NCBI RefSeq assembly: GCF_000235425.2
Contig: NZ_KI912266.1
Location: forward strand, 3,415,671-3,479,670
Source: Pseudofrankia saprophytica
Lineage (GTDB): Bacteria > Actinomycetota > Actinomycetes > Frankiales > Frankiaceae
Length of the DNA: 64,000 bases
Direction of reading: 5' to 3'
Both the position numbers and the translations under genes were made by a program. A model generated the notes under the pieces. It was not told the DNA's origin. It did not search any database and worked only from the letters and a program-made list of their open reading frames with translations. Shown here in pieces: positions 25,946 to 34,135 of the stretch. Every line of letters starts with the position of its first letter. Position 1 is the stretch's first letter.

Positions 25946-26419
25946 TTGACGACCCTTGCCCCATCGTCCACCGACACCCCGCCAGCCGTCCGGCGTGGCC
26001 GCGAGCTCGTCGACGAGACGCTGTTCGGCCGGCTCACCGCCAAGGTCGCCGAGGACCACCCCGAGTTGACCAGCGACGCCGAGCGGATCGTCGACCAGGC
26101 GCTGGCGTTCCTCGGCGCCTGCGCGGGCAGCCCCTCCCGTTTCTCCCCGTCCCACGCGGTCGACGTCGGCTGGCATGCGTTCCTTCTCCACACCCGGGAG
26201 TACGCGCAGTTCTGCGCCCGGGTCGCCGGGCGGTTCCTTCACCACGTTCCCGAGCACCCGTCCGAGTGGGGGGTCACCGTCCTGACCGTGGCCGATATGG
26301 TGGCCGCCATCGAGAGGGCCGGCTTCCACGTCGAGCGCGACCTGTGGACCGGTCGGCACGGCGAGTGCCAGACCACGAACTGCCACCAGTGCCACGCCAC
26401 CTGCCACGACAGTCCCTGA
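25946..26419 (+). CDS. Small protein with glycine-rich-domain-like (DUF1399-like) core and Cys-rich tail
   Basis: This 157-residue protein is read from TTG 25946 with a perfect AGGAGG five bases before it. The core has HAVDVGWHAFLLHTREYAQFC (about 71-91) and FLHHVPEHP (about 98-106), a Trp-His / Tyr / Phe-Cys / His-Pro pattern that resembles the GRDP/DUF1399 domain. The last 18 residues carry four cysteines and two histidines (ECQTTNCHQCHATCHDSP), which could bind metal, form thioethers or serve as a modification substrate. The kinase-like gene follows 13 bases later. The function is not established; the domain match is from pattern memory. Confidence 0.65.
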   Translation: MTTLAPSSTDTPPAVRRGRELVDETLFGRLTAKVAEDHPELTSDAERIVDQALAFLGACAGSPSRFSPSHAVDVGWHAFLLHTREYAQFCARVAGRFLHHVPEHPSEWGVTVLTVADMVAAIERAGFHVERDLWTGRHGECQTTNCHQCHATCHDSP

Positions 26420-26432
26420 CGAGGAGCCGGCC

Positions 26433-27314
26433 CTGCGATTCCAATGGGCTGACCTCCCCGCGAAGGCCCGGGCCGCCGTCGAACGGCGGTGTGGACCTGT
26501 CCGCGCGGCGGCGACGGCCCCGGACGGCCTGACGGTGGGTGTCGCGGCCCGGCTCGACACGGAGACGGGGCCGGTGTTCGTGAAGGCGTCGCCGCTCGGC
26601 GCCCCGGCCATCGGCCACTACCGCCGCGAGGCGGACGCGAACGCCGCCCTGCCCCCGGGCACGCCTGTGCCGCGGATGCTGTGGTCCGCCGAGATCGAGG
26701 GCTGGTTGCTGCTGCTGTTCGAGTACCTCGACGGCCGGGACTCGGATCTCGCGCCGGGCTCGCTGGACCTGGCCGCGGTCGGGCGGGTGATCGAGACGCT
26801 TGCCGGACGGCTCACTCCAAGCCCGTGGGAGCGCGCGCCGAGTGTGGTCGTGAAGATCAAGGCGCTGTACGAGAAGGCCGGCGAACTGCTGGGCCGGTGC
26901 CCCGAGGAGTTCTCCGGCCTCGCGGCGGCGACGCAGTTCGACCTCGGAGCGGTGGAGGGCGCGTCGCTGCTGCACGCCGACCCGCACCCCGGGAACTACG
27001 TCGTCACCGCCGACGGCGTGCGGGTGATCGACTGGTCGCACGCGTGCCGTGGCGCCGCGTGGGTCGACGCCGCCCTGCTCGCGCCCCGGCTTGTCGTTGC
27101 CGGGCATTCCCCGGCCGAGGCCGAGGCCCTGATGGACCAGTTGTCGGTCTGGGGTGACGCCCCGGCGCGCGCGGTGACCGGCCTGGGGGCGGTCACCGCG
27201 CTGTTCTGGGCGCATCAGGCCAGGTTCGGCCCGCCCCGGATGCGCGCGCGGCGGGCGGTCGCGGCGGCGGCCGGGCTCGCGTGGGCCACGCACCGGATCA
27301 CCCGCGGACACTAG
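26433..27314 (+). CDS. Aminoglycoside phosphotransferase-like kinase, probable CTG start
   Basis: This 293-residue protein has a kinase-like fold: VFVKASPLG (about 48-56, ATP-binding Lys), LLLLFEYLDGRDSDL (hinge), catalytic loop LLHADPHPGNYVV (about 178-190) with the HxDxxxxN pattern, and VIDWSHACRGAAWVD (about 195-209) with the metal-binding Asp. The family phosphorylates small molecules; the substrate here is unknown. CTG at 26433 is chosen because GAGGAG lies six bases before it and the N-terminus FQWADLPAKARAAVERRCG then fits the family; the first GTG (26535) would cut off this part. It is probably co-transcribed with the Cys-tailed protein. Confidence 0.8.
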   Translation: MRFQWADLPAKARAAVERRCGPVRAAATAPDGLTVGVAARLDTETGPVFVKASPLGAPAIGHYRREADANAALPPGTPVPRMLWSAEIEGWLLLLFEYLDGRDSDLAPGSLDLAAVGRVIETLAGRLTPSPWERAPSVVVKIKALYEKAGELLGRCPEEFSGLAAATQFDLGAVEGASLLHADPHPGNYVVTADGVRVIDWSHACRGAAWVDAALLAPRLVVAGHSPAEAEALMDQLSVWGDAPARAVTGLGAVTALFWAHQARFGPPRMRARRAVAAAAGLAWATHRITRGH

Positions 27315-27382
27315 CGGTAGTCCGTTGGATCAAGATTGTGGTGGGTAGGCCTTCACTGGCCCTCGGGGGGAGGGAGTCAGTG

Positions 27383-27575
27383 ATGACCAATATGGTGGCC
27401 TGCCCGCCGGCGCCGGGTCCGTTGGAGGAGTATGCGGCGCGGTTCGATGATGTGTTCTCGGCGGTGGCGCAGCGGCGGGGGTTCCGGAGTATCTGACCGG
27501 GCTTTTGGCGCCGCGGGATCGGAACAAGACGTTGACCGCCCTGGCCGGGGCGGAGCCGCTGGGGGTCCGCCAATC
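27383..27575 (+). pseudogene. IS701-type transposase remnant, frameshifted
   Basis: The frame from ATG 27383 reads PLEEYAARFDDVFSAVAQRRGF and then shifts near 27487, where one G appears to be missing. The next frame continues EYLTGLLAPRDRNKTLTALAGAEP. Together they match the N-terminus of IS701-family transposases. Only about 65 of roughly 400 residues remain, and the catalytic domain is gone. No intact terminal repeats are visible. Confidence 0.7.
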
Positions 27576-27583
27576 CCTCGAGG

Positions 27584-27740
27584 GGAGTCTTCCGCCTCGT
27601 CGATGCCTTCCGCCACCTCCACCCCACCGACAACGCCTACAGCTGGGGCGGCCGCACCGGCGACGGCTACCGCTACGACCACGCCCTCCGCTCCACTTCC
27701 CCCTCGCCCTCGAGCGCACCACCAGACCGTCGAAGGAGGC
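27584..27740 (+). pseudogene. Exonuclease III / endonuclease-phosphatase family fragment
   Basis: The frame starting at 27584 reads FRLVDAFRHLHPTDNAYSW then GGRTGDGYRYDHAL, the C-terminal part of exonuclease III-like nucleases (substrate-binding Trp and the region before the catalytic His). It is fused directly to the transposase remnant, lacks the N-terminal catalytic half and runs into unrelated Ser/Pro-rich sequence. Confidence 0.5.
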
Positions 27741-27775
27741 ACGAGGTGGAACATTTTCGCCCCTCCGGCGGCCCT

Positions 27776-28261
27776 TTAGCCGGCGTCGTCGCCCTTGATG
27801 AGGCGGACCGGGGTGTAGGTCATGACGGTCTCGCCCCGCTGGTTGAGCACGGTGTTGCGGGTCGTGACGACGCCACGGTTCCCGCGACTGGCGGGGCGGG
27901 ACTCGGTCACCTCGACCACGACGGTCAGAGTGTCGCCGACGTAGACCGGCGCGCTGATCGACAGATCGGTCCGCATGAAGGCCATGCCGGTGCCGTGCAG
28001 CACGTTCGTCCCGATGACCAGGCCCTCCGCGTAGGAGAAGACCATCATCCCGGGGCACAGTCGGCCGGTGTACCCGGCGGACGCGGCGTGCTCGGAGTCC
28101 ATGAACAGCGGCTCGGTGACGCCGACGAGCTGGCGGAACAGCACCAGGTCGGTCTCGGTGATCGTGCGCGCCGGTGTGCGGAACGTGGTGCCGACGGTCA
28201 TCTGCTCGTAGGTCTGCCCGACCACCAGCGGCGGGGCGTCGGTCGGCGCCGTCGTCGTCAT
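27776..28261 (-). CDS. MaoC-like hot-dog dehydratase
   Basis: This 161-residue protein begins its domain at YEQMTVGTTFRTPARTITETDLVLFRQLVG and continues GRLCPGMMVFSYAEGL, the usual MaoC position for the hydratase motif. SAPVYVGDTLTVVVEVTESRPASRGNRGVVTTR follows, a standard MaoC ending. Such proteins hydrate 2-enoyl-CoA (R-specific) or remove water from hydroxyacyl-CoA. The typical catalytic Asp/His dyad is not obvious: the D-x(4)-H spacing is replaced by MDSEHAASAGYTGRLCPG with Asp55 and His58. It is read from a promoter with operator site 6. Confidence 0.85.
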   Translation of the reverse strand: MTTTAPTDAPPLVVGQTYEQMTVGTTFRTPARTITETDLVLFRQLVGVTEPLFMDSEHAASAGYTGRLCPGMMVFSYAEGLVIGTNVLHGTGMAFMRTDLSISAPVYVGDTLTVVVEVTESRPASRGNRGVVTTRNTVLNQRGETVMTYTPVRLIKGDDAG

Positions 28262-28325
28262 GCGTGCTCCCTTCGAGGCACCCGGCCGGGCGTCGATCGG
28301 CGCACGCCGGGAGGATCTGCCAAGC

Positions 28326-28341
28326 TATTGGTTAGATAATA
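28326..28341 (-). promoter_or_regulatory. Recurring 16-bp AT-rich operator candidate, site 6
   Basis: On the minus strand TATTATCTAACCAATA matches the shared pattern at nine of twelve defined positions. It lies 65 bases upstream of the MaoC gene start, and a TATTAT hexamer inside it could be the -10. Confidence 0.5.
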
Positions 28342-28377
28342 TGCCGGTTTAGAGTCTCGCGACGGCTCAAGCCAGCC

Positions 28378-29454
28378 TCAGGTGGCTTGGACCGGCATCG
28401 GCGGGACGTCGAACAGCTCGGCGAACGCGCCACCCAGGACCCGGTCGCGCACCGCCGGGTCGACGTCGTCGAACAGCTCGTGCAGGACCTTCTGGGTGTT
28501 GGGGAACGTGCCCTCCAGGTGCGGGTAGTCGCTGCCCCACATGACCTTGTCGTAGCCCAGGGCGCTCACGGCCAGCAGCGCGCTCGGGTCATGCTGGAAC
28601 GAGGTGTAGACCTGCGAGTAGACGATCTCGCGGGGGGAGCGGGAGAGCTTGGGCCGCACGAACATGTCGTGCTGGCGGTAGCCCTCCTCCATCCGGTCGG
28701 CGAGCGCGGGAATCCACGCGGCGCCGGCCTCGGCGACGAAGATGCGCAGGCCCGGGTGGCGGTCAAGCGCGCCCGAGGCGACCAGGTGGGCCACCACCCG
28801 CTGCCCGGGGAAGAAGGTCTCGACGTAGTTGATGACGCTGCCGCCGGGCCCACGGGAGATGACCTGGGGCATCATGCCGGTGCCGATGTGGAAGCACAGC
28901 GGGGTCCGCGACTGTTCGGCCAGGCTCCACAGCGGCTCCCAGACCTCGGAGTTGTAGGGCCGGTCGGGCGGGGGAGTGGCTGGCATGTACACGGCCTGGA
29001 AGCCGCGGTCGCGGGCACGGGCCAGCTCGGCCACCGCGTCGTCGGTGTCCAGCACGGACGTGATCGCGGCGGGCACCAGCCGGGGACTTGCGGCGATGAT
29101 CGTGTCCGCGGCCCAGTCGTTGTAGGCCGCCGCGCTCGCCCGGGCCAGCTCCGGGTCTGTCATGTTGTGGATCCAGAAGCCGCGGGAGGGGAACACGACC
29201 TCGCCCCAGACCCCCTGGTCGTCGAGGTCGGTCAGGCGGATCGTGACGTCCTCGGCGCCCGGCGGGCGGATCGCCTCGGCGAAGGACAGCGGGTCGCGGC
29301 GCATGATCTGGCCGTCCACGTAGACCGTCTCGCGGTTGTCACTGCGCTCCACCCGGGGCGCGCGCTCGGCCAGCCGCGCCGGCAGTGCCCGCTCCCACAG
29401 GTCCAGCGGCTCCAGCGCGTGCGAGTCGCCCGAGTTCGCCCAGATCTTCCCCAT
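28378..29454 (-). CDS. Amidohydrolase family protein (amidohydrolase 2 / ACMSD-like)
   Basis: This 358-residue TIM-barrel metal hydrolase-like protein starts GKIWANSGDSHALEPLDLWERAL, with Asp/His metal ligand positions near 10-12. Later elements are CFHIGTGMMPQV (about 178-189, metal His), RIFVAEAGAAWIPALADRM (about 231-249) and MWGSDYPHLEGTFPNTQ (about 308-324, metal Asp and substrate His). This is the amidohydrolase-2 superfamily, which includes decarboxylases and hydrolases that open or trim cyclic acids. It lies between the MaoC gene and the divergent aldehyde dehydrogenase, which suggests a role in processing a ring-derived product. Confidence 0.88.
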   Translation of the reverse strand: MGKIWANSGDSHALEPLDLWERALPARLAERAPRVERSDNRETVYVDGQIMRRDPLSFAEAIRPPGAEDVTIRLTDLDDQGVWGEVVFPSRGFWIHNMTDPELARASAAAYNDWAADTIIAASPRLVPAAITSVLDTDDAVAELARARDRGFQAVYMPATPPPDRPYNSEVWEPLWSLAEQSRTPLCFHIGTGMMPQVISRGPGGSVINYVETFFPGQRVVAHLVASGALDRHPGLRIFVAEAGAAWIPALADRMEEGYRQHDMFVRPKLSRSPREIVYSQVYTSFQHDPSALLAVSALGYDKVMWGSDYPHLEGTFPNTQKVLHELFDDVDPAVRDRVLGGAFAELFDVPPMPVQAT

Positions 29455-29616
29455 GATGATCTCCCCTTCTGGCGCGCAACCTCACAGCGTGAAGCCGCAT
29501 GCCACAAGATCGTAAAGTTACGTACCGCAGGATCCCGGTGCCTCGGTCGCTGGTTGCCGGCGCCTTGACGGGGTCGCGCGGCGGGGGACATACTGCCGCC
29601 CAGCCAGCTAAAGATA

Positions 29617-29632
29617 AATTATAGAACTAATT
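29617..29632 (+). promoter_or_regulatory. Recurring 16-bp AT-rich operator candidate, site 7
   Basis: AATTATAGAACTAATT has the same AATTA-N6-TAATT architecture as site 1 and matches all twelve defined positions of the pattern. It lies between the divergent amidohydrolase and aldehyde dehydrogenase genes. Confidence 0.6.
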
Positions 29633-29707
29633 GAGCGTTCGTGGGGGCGAGGCGCCGACGTCTCGAGCACCCACAACCCATCGGCAGGTGACCCCGAGGA
29701 GAAGGCG

Positions 29708-31207
29708 ATGGCGTTGGACGCAGAGCCCGAGGGCCGGCTCTACATCGGCGGGCAGTTCCGCGAGGCCGCGGCCGGCGGGCGGTTCGACGTGCTCAACCCG
29801 GCGGACGAGACGCTGGTCGGCACCGCCGCCGACGCTCAGGCCGAGGACGTCGCCGCCGCCGTCGCCGCGGCGCGGCGCGGCGCGGACGAGACGTCCTGGG
29901 CCAGCGACCACACCTTGCGTCAGCGGGTGTTACGCCAGCTACAGGAAGGGCTGCGCAAGGAGGCAGCGGCGGCCCGGCGGCTGCAGGTGGCGGAGGCCGG
30001 CACCGTGGTCGCCAACATCGGCAACCACATTGACGTCATGACCGAGGACATGACGTTCTTCAACGACCTCATCGGCCGGTTCCCCTGGGAGACCGACGTC
30101 GGCGTCCACCAGGGCGTCGGGCTGCCGAGCAACCGCCGGGTCCGCTATGAGCCCTACGGCGTCGTCGGCGCGATCACGCCGTGGAACGCGCCGTTCATGA
30201 CCGACATCTGGAAGATCCAGCACGCGCTCGCGACCGGGAACACCATCGTGCTCAAGACCGCGCCGGACACGCCGCTCACCGGCGCCCTCATCGCCCAGGT
30301 GGCGCATGAGCACACGGAGATCCCGCCCGGCGTGCTCAACGTCATCAGCTCGCGCGACAAGGCGGCCGCCGGTGAGGCGCTCACCGGCGACCCGCGGGTG
30401 GACATGTACCACTTCACCGGCTCACCCCAGGTGGGGCAGCGGATCTACGAGCGGGCCGCGGTGGGCATCCGCAAGGTGTGCCTCGAGCTCGGCGGCAAAT
30501 CGGCGAACATCATCCTCGACGACGCCGACCTCGCCGTGGCGATCCCGGTATCCGTCGGGATGTGCATGGCCAACAGCGGCGAGGGCTGCGCGCTCGCCAC
30601 CCGGATGGTGGTCCACGCCGCGCGCTACGACGAGGTCGTCGAAGCGGTGACCGCGGCCGTCGCGGCGCTGCCCTGGGGCGACCCCACCGACCCGGCCAAC
30701 GTCGTCGGCCCGATCATCAACGCCGCGCAGCTCGCCCGGATGGAGGGCCTGGTGGACCGGGCGGTCGCGGCCGGCGCGCGGGTGACCGTCGGCGGGCGGC
30801 GCGGCGCGTCGCCGACGGGCGGCAGGGGCTTCTGGTACGAGCCGACGGTCGTCGCTGACGCCCACGAGGACTCCGAGATCGCGCAGTACGAGGTCTTCGG
30901 CCCCGTGCTGACGATCGTCCGCTACGACGGCGACGATGACGAGGCCGTCCGCGTCGCGAACAACTCCCGCTACGGCCTGTCGTCCTATATCCAGACGTCC
31001 GACCCGGAGCGGGCCTGGCGGCTGGCGAACCGGATGGCCGCCGGCACGGTCAATATCGGGCCGTCGTTCTACCTGTCGCCGGACACCCCGTTCGGGGGGT
31101 ACGGCATCAGCGGCGTCGGCCGCGAGCACGGCGAGGACGGTTTCCGCGAGTACCTGCAGGCCAAGACCATCGCCAGCCCGGCCTTCCCGGCGGGGGTCGG
31201 GGCGTGA
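29708..31207 (+). CDS. NAD(P)-dependent aldehyde dehydrogenase
   Basis: This 499-residue aldehyde dehydrogenase has Asn159 in ITPWNAPFM, FTGSPQVGQRIYE (cofactor loop, about 236-248), general base Glu260 in CLELGGKSANIILDDAD, and catalytic Cys294 in NSGEGCALATRMVV; YEVFGPVLTIVRYDGDDDEA and PFGGYGISGVGREHGEDGF complete the C-terminus. It oxidises an aldehyde to the acid. The start is supported by GAGGAGAAGG before ATG 29708. The stop overlaps the start of the next SDR (GTGA), so an alcohol-to-aldehyde-to-acid sequence by the two enzymes is plausible. Operator site 7 lies 75 bases upstream. Confidence 0.95.
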   Translation: MALDAEPEGRLYIGGQFREAAAGGRFDVLNPADETLVGTAADAQAEDVAAAVAAARRGADETSWASDHTLRQRVLRQLQEGLRKEAAAARRLQVAEAGTVVANIGNHIDVMTEDMTFFNDLIGRFPWETDVGVHQGVGLPSNRRVRYEPYGVVGAITPWNAPFMTDIWKIQHALATGNTIVLKTAPDTPLTGALIAQVAHEHTEIPPGVLNVISSRDKAAAGEALTGDPRVDMYHFTGSPQVGQRIYERAAVGIRKVCLELGGKSANIILDDADLAVAIPVSVGMCMANSGEGCALATRMVVHAARYDEVVEAVTAAVAALPWGDPTDPANVVGPIINAAQLARMEGLVDRAVAAGARVTVGGRRGASPTGGRGFWYEPTVVADAHEDSEIAQYEVFGPVLTIVRYDGDDDEAVRVANNSRYGLSSYIQTSDPERAWRLANRMAAGTVNIGPSFYLSPDTPFGGYGISGVGREHGEDGFREYLQAKTIASPAFPAGVGA

Positions 31208-32070
31208 GCGGCCGGCTCGCGGGCAGGACGGCGCTCATCACCGGCGCCGGTTCGGGCCTCGGGCGGGAGTCCGCGCTGCTGTTCGCGGCCGAGGGAGCGA
31301 ACGTCGTCGTCACCGATCTCGTGCCGGCGCGGGTCGACCGCGTCGTCACCGAGGTCCTGGCGGCCGGCGGCGTCGCCGTCGGCGCGAAGACCGACGTACG
31401 CGAGGCGCAGGAGTGTGTCGACGCGGTCGCGCTGGCGGTGGACACCTACGGGCGCCTCGACATCCTCATGTGCTCGGCCGGGGTGCCCGAGGAGGGCTTC
31501 GGCACGAAGGCCTTCGAGGACATCTCGATCGAGGGCTTCACCTCCATGCTCGCCACGAACCTGACCGGGGTGTTCCTCGCGGCGCGCGCGGCGGTGCCGG
31601 TGATGAAGGGGCAACGCCGCGGCACGATCCTGGCGGTCTCGTCGATGGCCGGCTTCGTCGCCTACCCGGGCTTCCCCGGCTACGCCGCGGCCAAGCACGG
31701 CGTCAACGGGCTGGTCAAGGGCATGTCGCTGTCGCTCGGCGCCTATGGCATCCGGGCGAACGCGCTCTGCCCTGCCCACGGCATGAGCATCAACTTCTCG
31801 ATGCCGCCGGACGCGGAGGTGCTCGGCAGGAGCTACGAGGAGATGCAGCCCTGGGACCCGACCGCGACGTCGATCCCGCTCAAGCTCGACCGGCCACCGT
31901 CGCTGCGCGACAACGCGGGCGTGGCGCTGTTCCTGGTCAGCGACGAGTCCGCCTACATGTCCGGGGTGTGCCTGCCAGCCACCGACGGTGGCAACCTCGC
32001 CCGAACGTCGATCATCTTCCCCGGTGACCTGGGCGGTGAGGCCGGCGTGCTACCGGAGGCCCTCCGCTAG
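31204..32070 (+). CDS. Short-chain dehydrogenase/reductase
   Basis: This 288-residue SDR begins at a GTG overlapping the aldehyde dehydrogenase stop. It has TGAGSGLG at 13-20, SAG in the NNAG position (91-93), catalytic Ser146/147, Tyr160 and Lys164 (YAAAK), and CPAHGMSINFSMPPDAEVLG, a longer-than-usual substrate loop before the C-terminal GVCLPATDGG. The enlarged loop and the 288-residue length suggest a bulky substrate. It ends a two-gene plus-strand unit, and two strong hairpins follow. Confidence 0.9.
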   Translation: MSGRLAGRTALITGAGSGLGRESALLFAAEGANVVVTDLVPARVDRVVTEVLAAGGVAVGAKTDVREAQECVDAVALAVDTYGRLDILMCSAGVPEEGFGTKAFEDISIEGFTSMLATNLTGVFLAARAAVPVMKGQRRGTILAVSSMAGFVAYPGFPGYAAAKHGVNGLVKGMSLSLGAYGIRANALCPAHGMSINFSMPPDAEVLGRSYEEMQPWDPTATSIPLKLDRPPSLRDNAGVALFLVSDESAYMSGVCLPATDGGNLARTSIIFPGDLGGEAGVLPEALR

Positions 32071-32094
32071 CGCGCCCGCCCCGTCCCTCCGGCA

Positions 32095-32141
32095 CCCGCC
32101 GGCCCCTCGGACACACGCCGGTTGGACGAGGGGCCGGCGGG
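32095..32141. terminator. Strong hairpin, bidirectional
   Basis: A perfect 15-bp stem (CCCGCCGGCCCCTCG and its complement) with a 17-base loop lies just after the SDR stop and before the convergent F420 oxidoreductase gene. It has no T-run, as is usual in GC-rich actinomycetes. Confidence 0.65.
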
Positions 32142-32160
32142 TTCTCCGTCCGCCGGCAGG

Positions 32161-32207
32161 CAGATGGCCCGCCGGCCAGGCACGCGACCTGGCTGGCGGG
32201 CCATCTG
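32161..32207. terminator. Second strong hairpin in tandem
   Basis: A 20-bp stem with one mismatch (arms 32161-32180 and 32188-32207) and a 7-base loop lies 12 bases before the stop codon of the convergent gene. It probably ends transcription of the minus-strand unit, with the first hairpin serving the plus-strand unit. Confidence 0.65.
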
Positions 32208-32218
32208 GGTGGCCGGTG

Positions 32219-33223
32219 TCAGCGCAGCGCGGACAGCACCTCGGGCCAGACCGCCGGGTCCGACTCGTAGGTCGCGTAGAAGGAGACGCGGGTCGACACC
32301 CGCGTCAGCTTCGCGCGTAGACCCTTGCCGACGTCGGCAGGTGTCCCCACGACGCTGAACTCGTGCAGCATCTCGTCGGTGATCAGGTCGCCCATGTTCG
32401 ACCAGCGTCCCTGCTTGGACAGCCGTGTCAGTTCGGGCTGCAGGTCGCCCCAGCCGTGTACGTCCAGCACCGGGCGGTAGGCGGGCGTCGAGGCGTAGAA
32501 CGCGATCTGGTCCTTCGTGCCCTTCACCGCCACTGCCAGCTCCCGCTCGTCGCGCCCGACGGTGACGAAGGACGGCCCACAGACGGTGAAGCCCTCGAGA
32601 CTCCTGCCCGTCCTGGCGCGGCCGCGTTCCAGCGCGGGGAGGGTGACCTCGTCGAGGTAGCGCCGGGTGGTGAACGGATGCACGAAGAACCCGTCGGCGA
32701 CCTCGCCGGCCACCTCGGTCATGAGCTCCCCGACGCCGGCGACAAACACGGGCGGGGGCCCGAACTCGTGCGGCGGCGGCGCGAAGAACGGCGTCATCAG
32801 CGTGTGCGTGTAGAAGTCGCCGCGGAAGTCCAACGGGGTGCCGTCCTGCCAGGCCGCCCAGATCGCCCTCATCGCCAGCACGAACTCGCGCATCCGCGGC
32901 GCCGGGTGCGACCACGGCATCGAGAACCTGCGCTCGATGTGTGGCCTGACCTGCGAGCCGAGGCCCAGGACGAAGCGACCGCGAGAGTAGCGGGCGAGGT
33001 CGAACGCGCTGTTCGCGAGCGTCATCGGGGTGCGCGCGAACGCGATCGCGATGGCCGTGCCGACGGTGGCCGCGTCGGTTGCGTCGACGGCGTGCAGGGC
33101 CTGCAGGAACGGGTCGTGCCTGGTCTCGCCGATCCACATCCCGTCATAGCCGGTGTCCTCGATCGTGCGGGCGCCCGCCTTCGTGGCCGAGATGTCCTTG
33201 CCGAGGCTGGCGTCGATCTTCAT
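32219..33223 (-). CDS. F420-dependent LLM-class oxidoreductase (TIGR03617-like)
   Basis: This 334-residue luciferase-like protein reads MKIDASLGKDISATKAGARTIEDTGYDGMWIGETRHDPFLQ at its start region, then RGRFVLGLGSQVRPHIERRFSM (about 81-102), FVAGVGELMTEVAGEVADGFFVHPFTT (about 160-186), and a C-terminus with DPAVWPEVLSALR. These features match the F420-dependent TIGR03617 group of actinobacteria. It is the last gene of a minus-strand unit after an enoyl-CoA hydratase (36-base gap). An oxidation or reduction of an intermediate in the same pathway is inferred. Confidence 0.87.
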   Translation of the reverse strand: MKIDASLGKDISATKAGARTIEDTGYDGMWIGETRHDPFLQALHAVDATDAATVGTAIAIAFARTPMTLANSAFDLARYSRGRFVLGLGSQVRPHIERRFSMPWSHPAPRMREFVLAMRAIWAAWQDGTPLDFRGDFYTHTLMTPFFAPPPHEFGPPPVFVAGVGELMTEVAGEVADGFFVHPFTTRRYLDEVTLPALERGRARTGRSLEGFTVCGPSFVTVGRDERELAVAVKGTKDQIAFYASTPAYRPVLDVHGWGDLQPELTRLSKQGRWSNMGDLITDEMLHEFSVVGTPADVGKGLRAKLTRVSTRVSFYATYESDPAVWPEVLSALR

Positions 33224-33259
33224 GGGGTCCTCTCGGTCGGCGTCCTCGGGACGGGCGCG

Positions 33260-34039
33260 TCAGCCCTTCCGGCGGGCCTTCTGACGGGCGAACTGGTCGG
33301 GCACCGCGAGGTACTCGGCGGTGTCGTGTGACTGGCTCTCGGCCGCGAGTCCGTAGCCCAGGGCCGCGACCGAGGAGGCGCGCAGTTGCTGGTTGAGAAG
33401 CGCCTTCGTCTCCTGCACCGCCTGGTGGGGCAGTGCGGCCAGCCGCTCGGCGAACGCCCGTGCCTCGTCCAGCAGGCGCTCCCGGGGGACCGCGAACGTC
33501 GCCAGGCCCAGCCGGACCGCCTCCGCGGCCGGAATGCGGTCGCCGGTCAGCAGGTAGCGCTTCGCGGTGAGCAGGCCGGTGTGGTGCGGCCAGGTGACGG
33601 CGCCGCCGTCGCCCGCCACCAGCGCGACGGCGACGTGCGGGTCGGCCAGGTAGGTGTCGTCCGCGATGAAGACGATGTCGCACAGCGTGCTCAGCGTGCA
33701 GCCCAGCCCGACCGCGGGGCCGTTGACGGCGGCGACCACCGGGACGTGGACGTCCAGCATCTCGGTGACGACCCGCCGCGCGTCCCGCATCGTGCGGCGG
33801 CGACGCGCGAAATCGGCGTGCAGCAGCGGGAAGTCGTCGAGGTTCCCGCCGGCGCAGAACGCCCGGCCGGCGCCGGTCAGCACGACCGTGCGGACGTCCC
33901 GGCTGTCCTCGACCTCGCGCCACACGTCGTTGAAGGCGCGGTGCAGCGTGGCGTCAAAGGAGTTCAGCTCCGCGGGCCGGTTGAGCGTGACGGTCCAGAC
34001 CGGTCCCGACCGGTCCAGCAACAGCACCTCGTCGCCCAT
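33260..34039 (-). CDS. Enoyl-CoA hydratase/isomerase family protein
   Basis: This 259-residue crotonase-fold protein is read from ATG 34039, five bases after GGAGG; the ATG at 34051 lies before that ribosome site. Oxyanion segments are GRAFCAGGNLDDFPLL (about 60-75) and AVNGPAVGLGCTLSTLCDIVF (about 102-122). The catalytic-Glu region reads HVAVALVAGDGGAVTWPHHTG, with Asp, as in the hydratase encoded at 12218. It starts a two-gene unit with the F420 oxidoreductase. A weak variant of the shared AT-rich pattern lies upstream (34075-34090). Confidence 0.88.
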   Translation of the reverse strand: MGDEVLLLDRSGPVWTVTLNRPAELNSFDATLHRAFNDVWREVEDSRDVRTVVLTGAGRAFCAGGNLDDFPLLHADFARRRRTMRDARRVVTEMLDVHVPVVAAVNGPAVGLGCTLSTLCDIVFIADDTYLADPHVAVALVAGDGGAVTWPHHTGLLTAKRYLLTGDRIPAAEAVRLGLATFAVPRERLLDEARAFAERLAALPHQAVQETKALLNQQLRASSVAALGYGLAAESQSHDTAEYLAVPDQFARQKARRKG

Positions 34040-34135
34040 GGCCACCTCCATCGTGATCGCGCCTGATCTGATGAAATCATCTTAATGAGATAGTTATATA
34101 GGCGAGAGGTGGAGGAGGGGAAGATGGCGGAGCGC

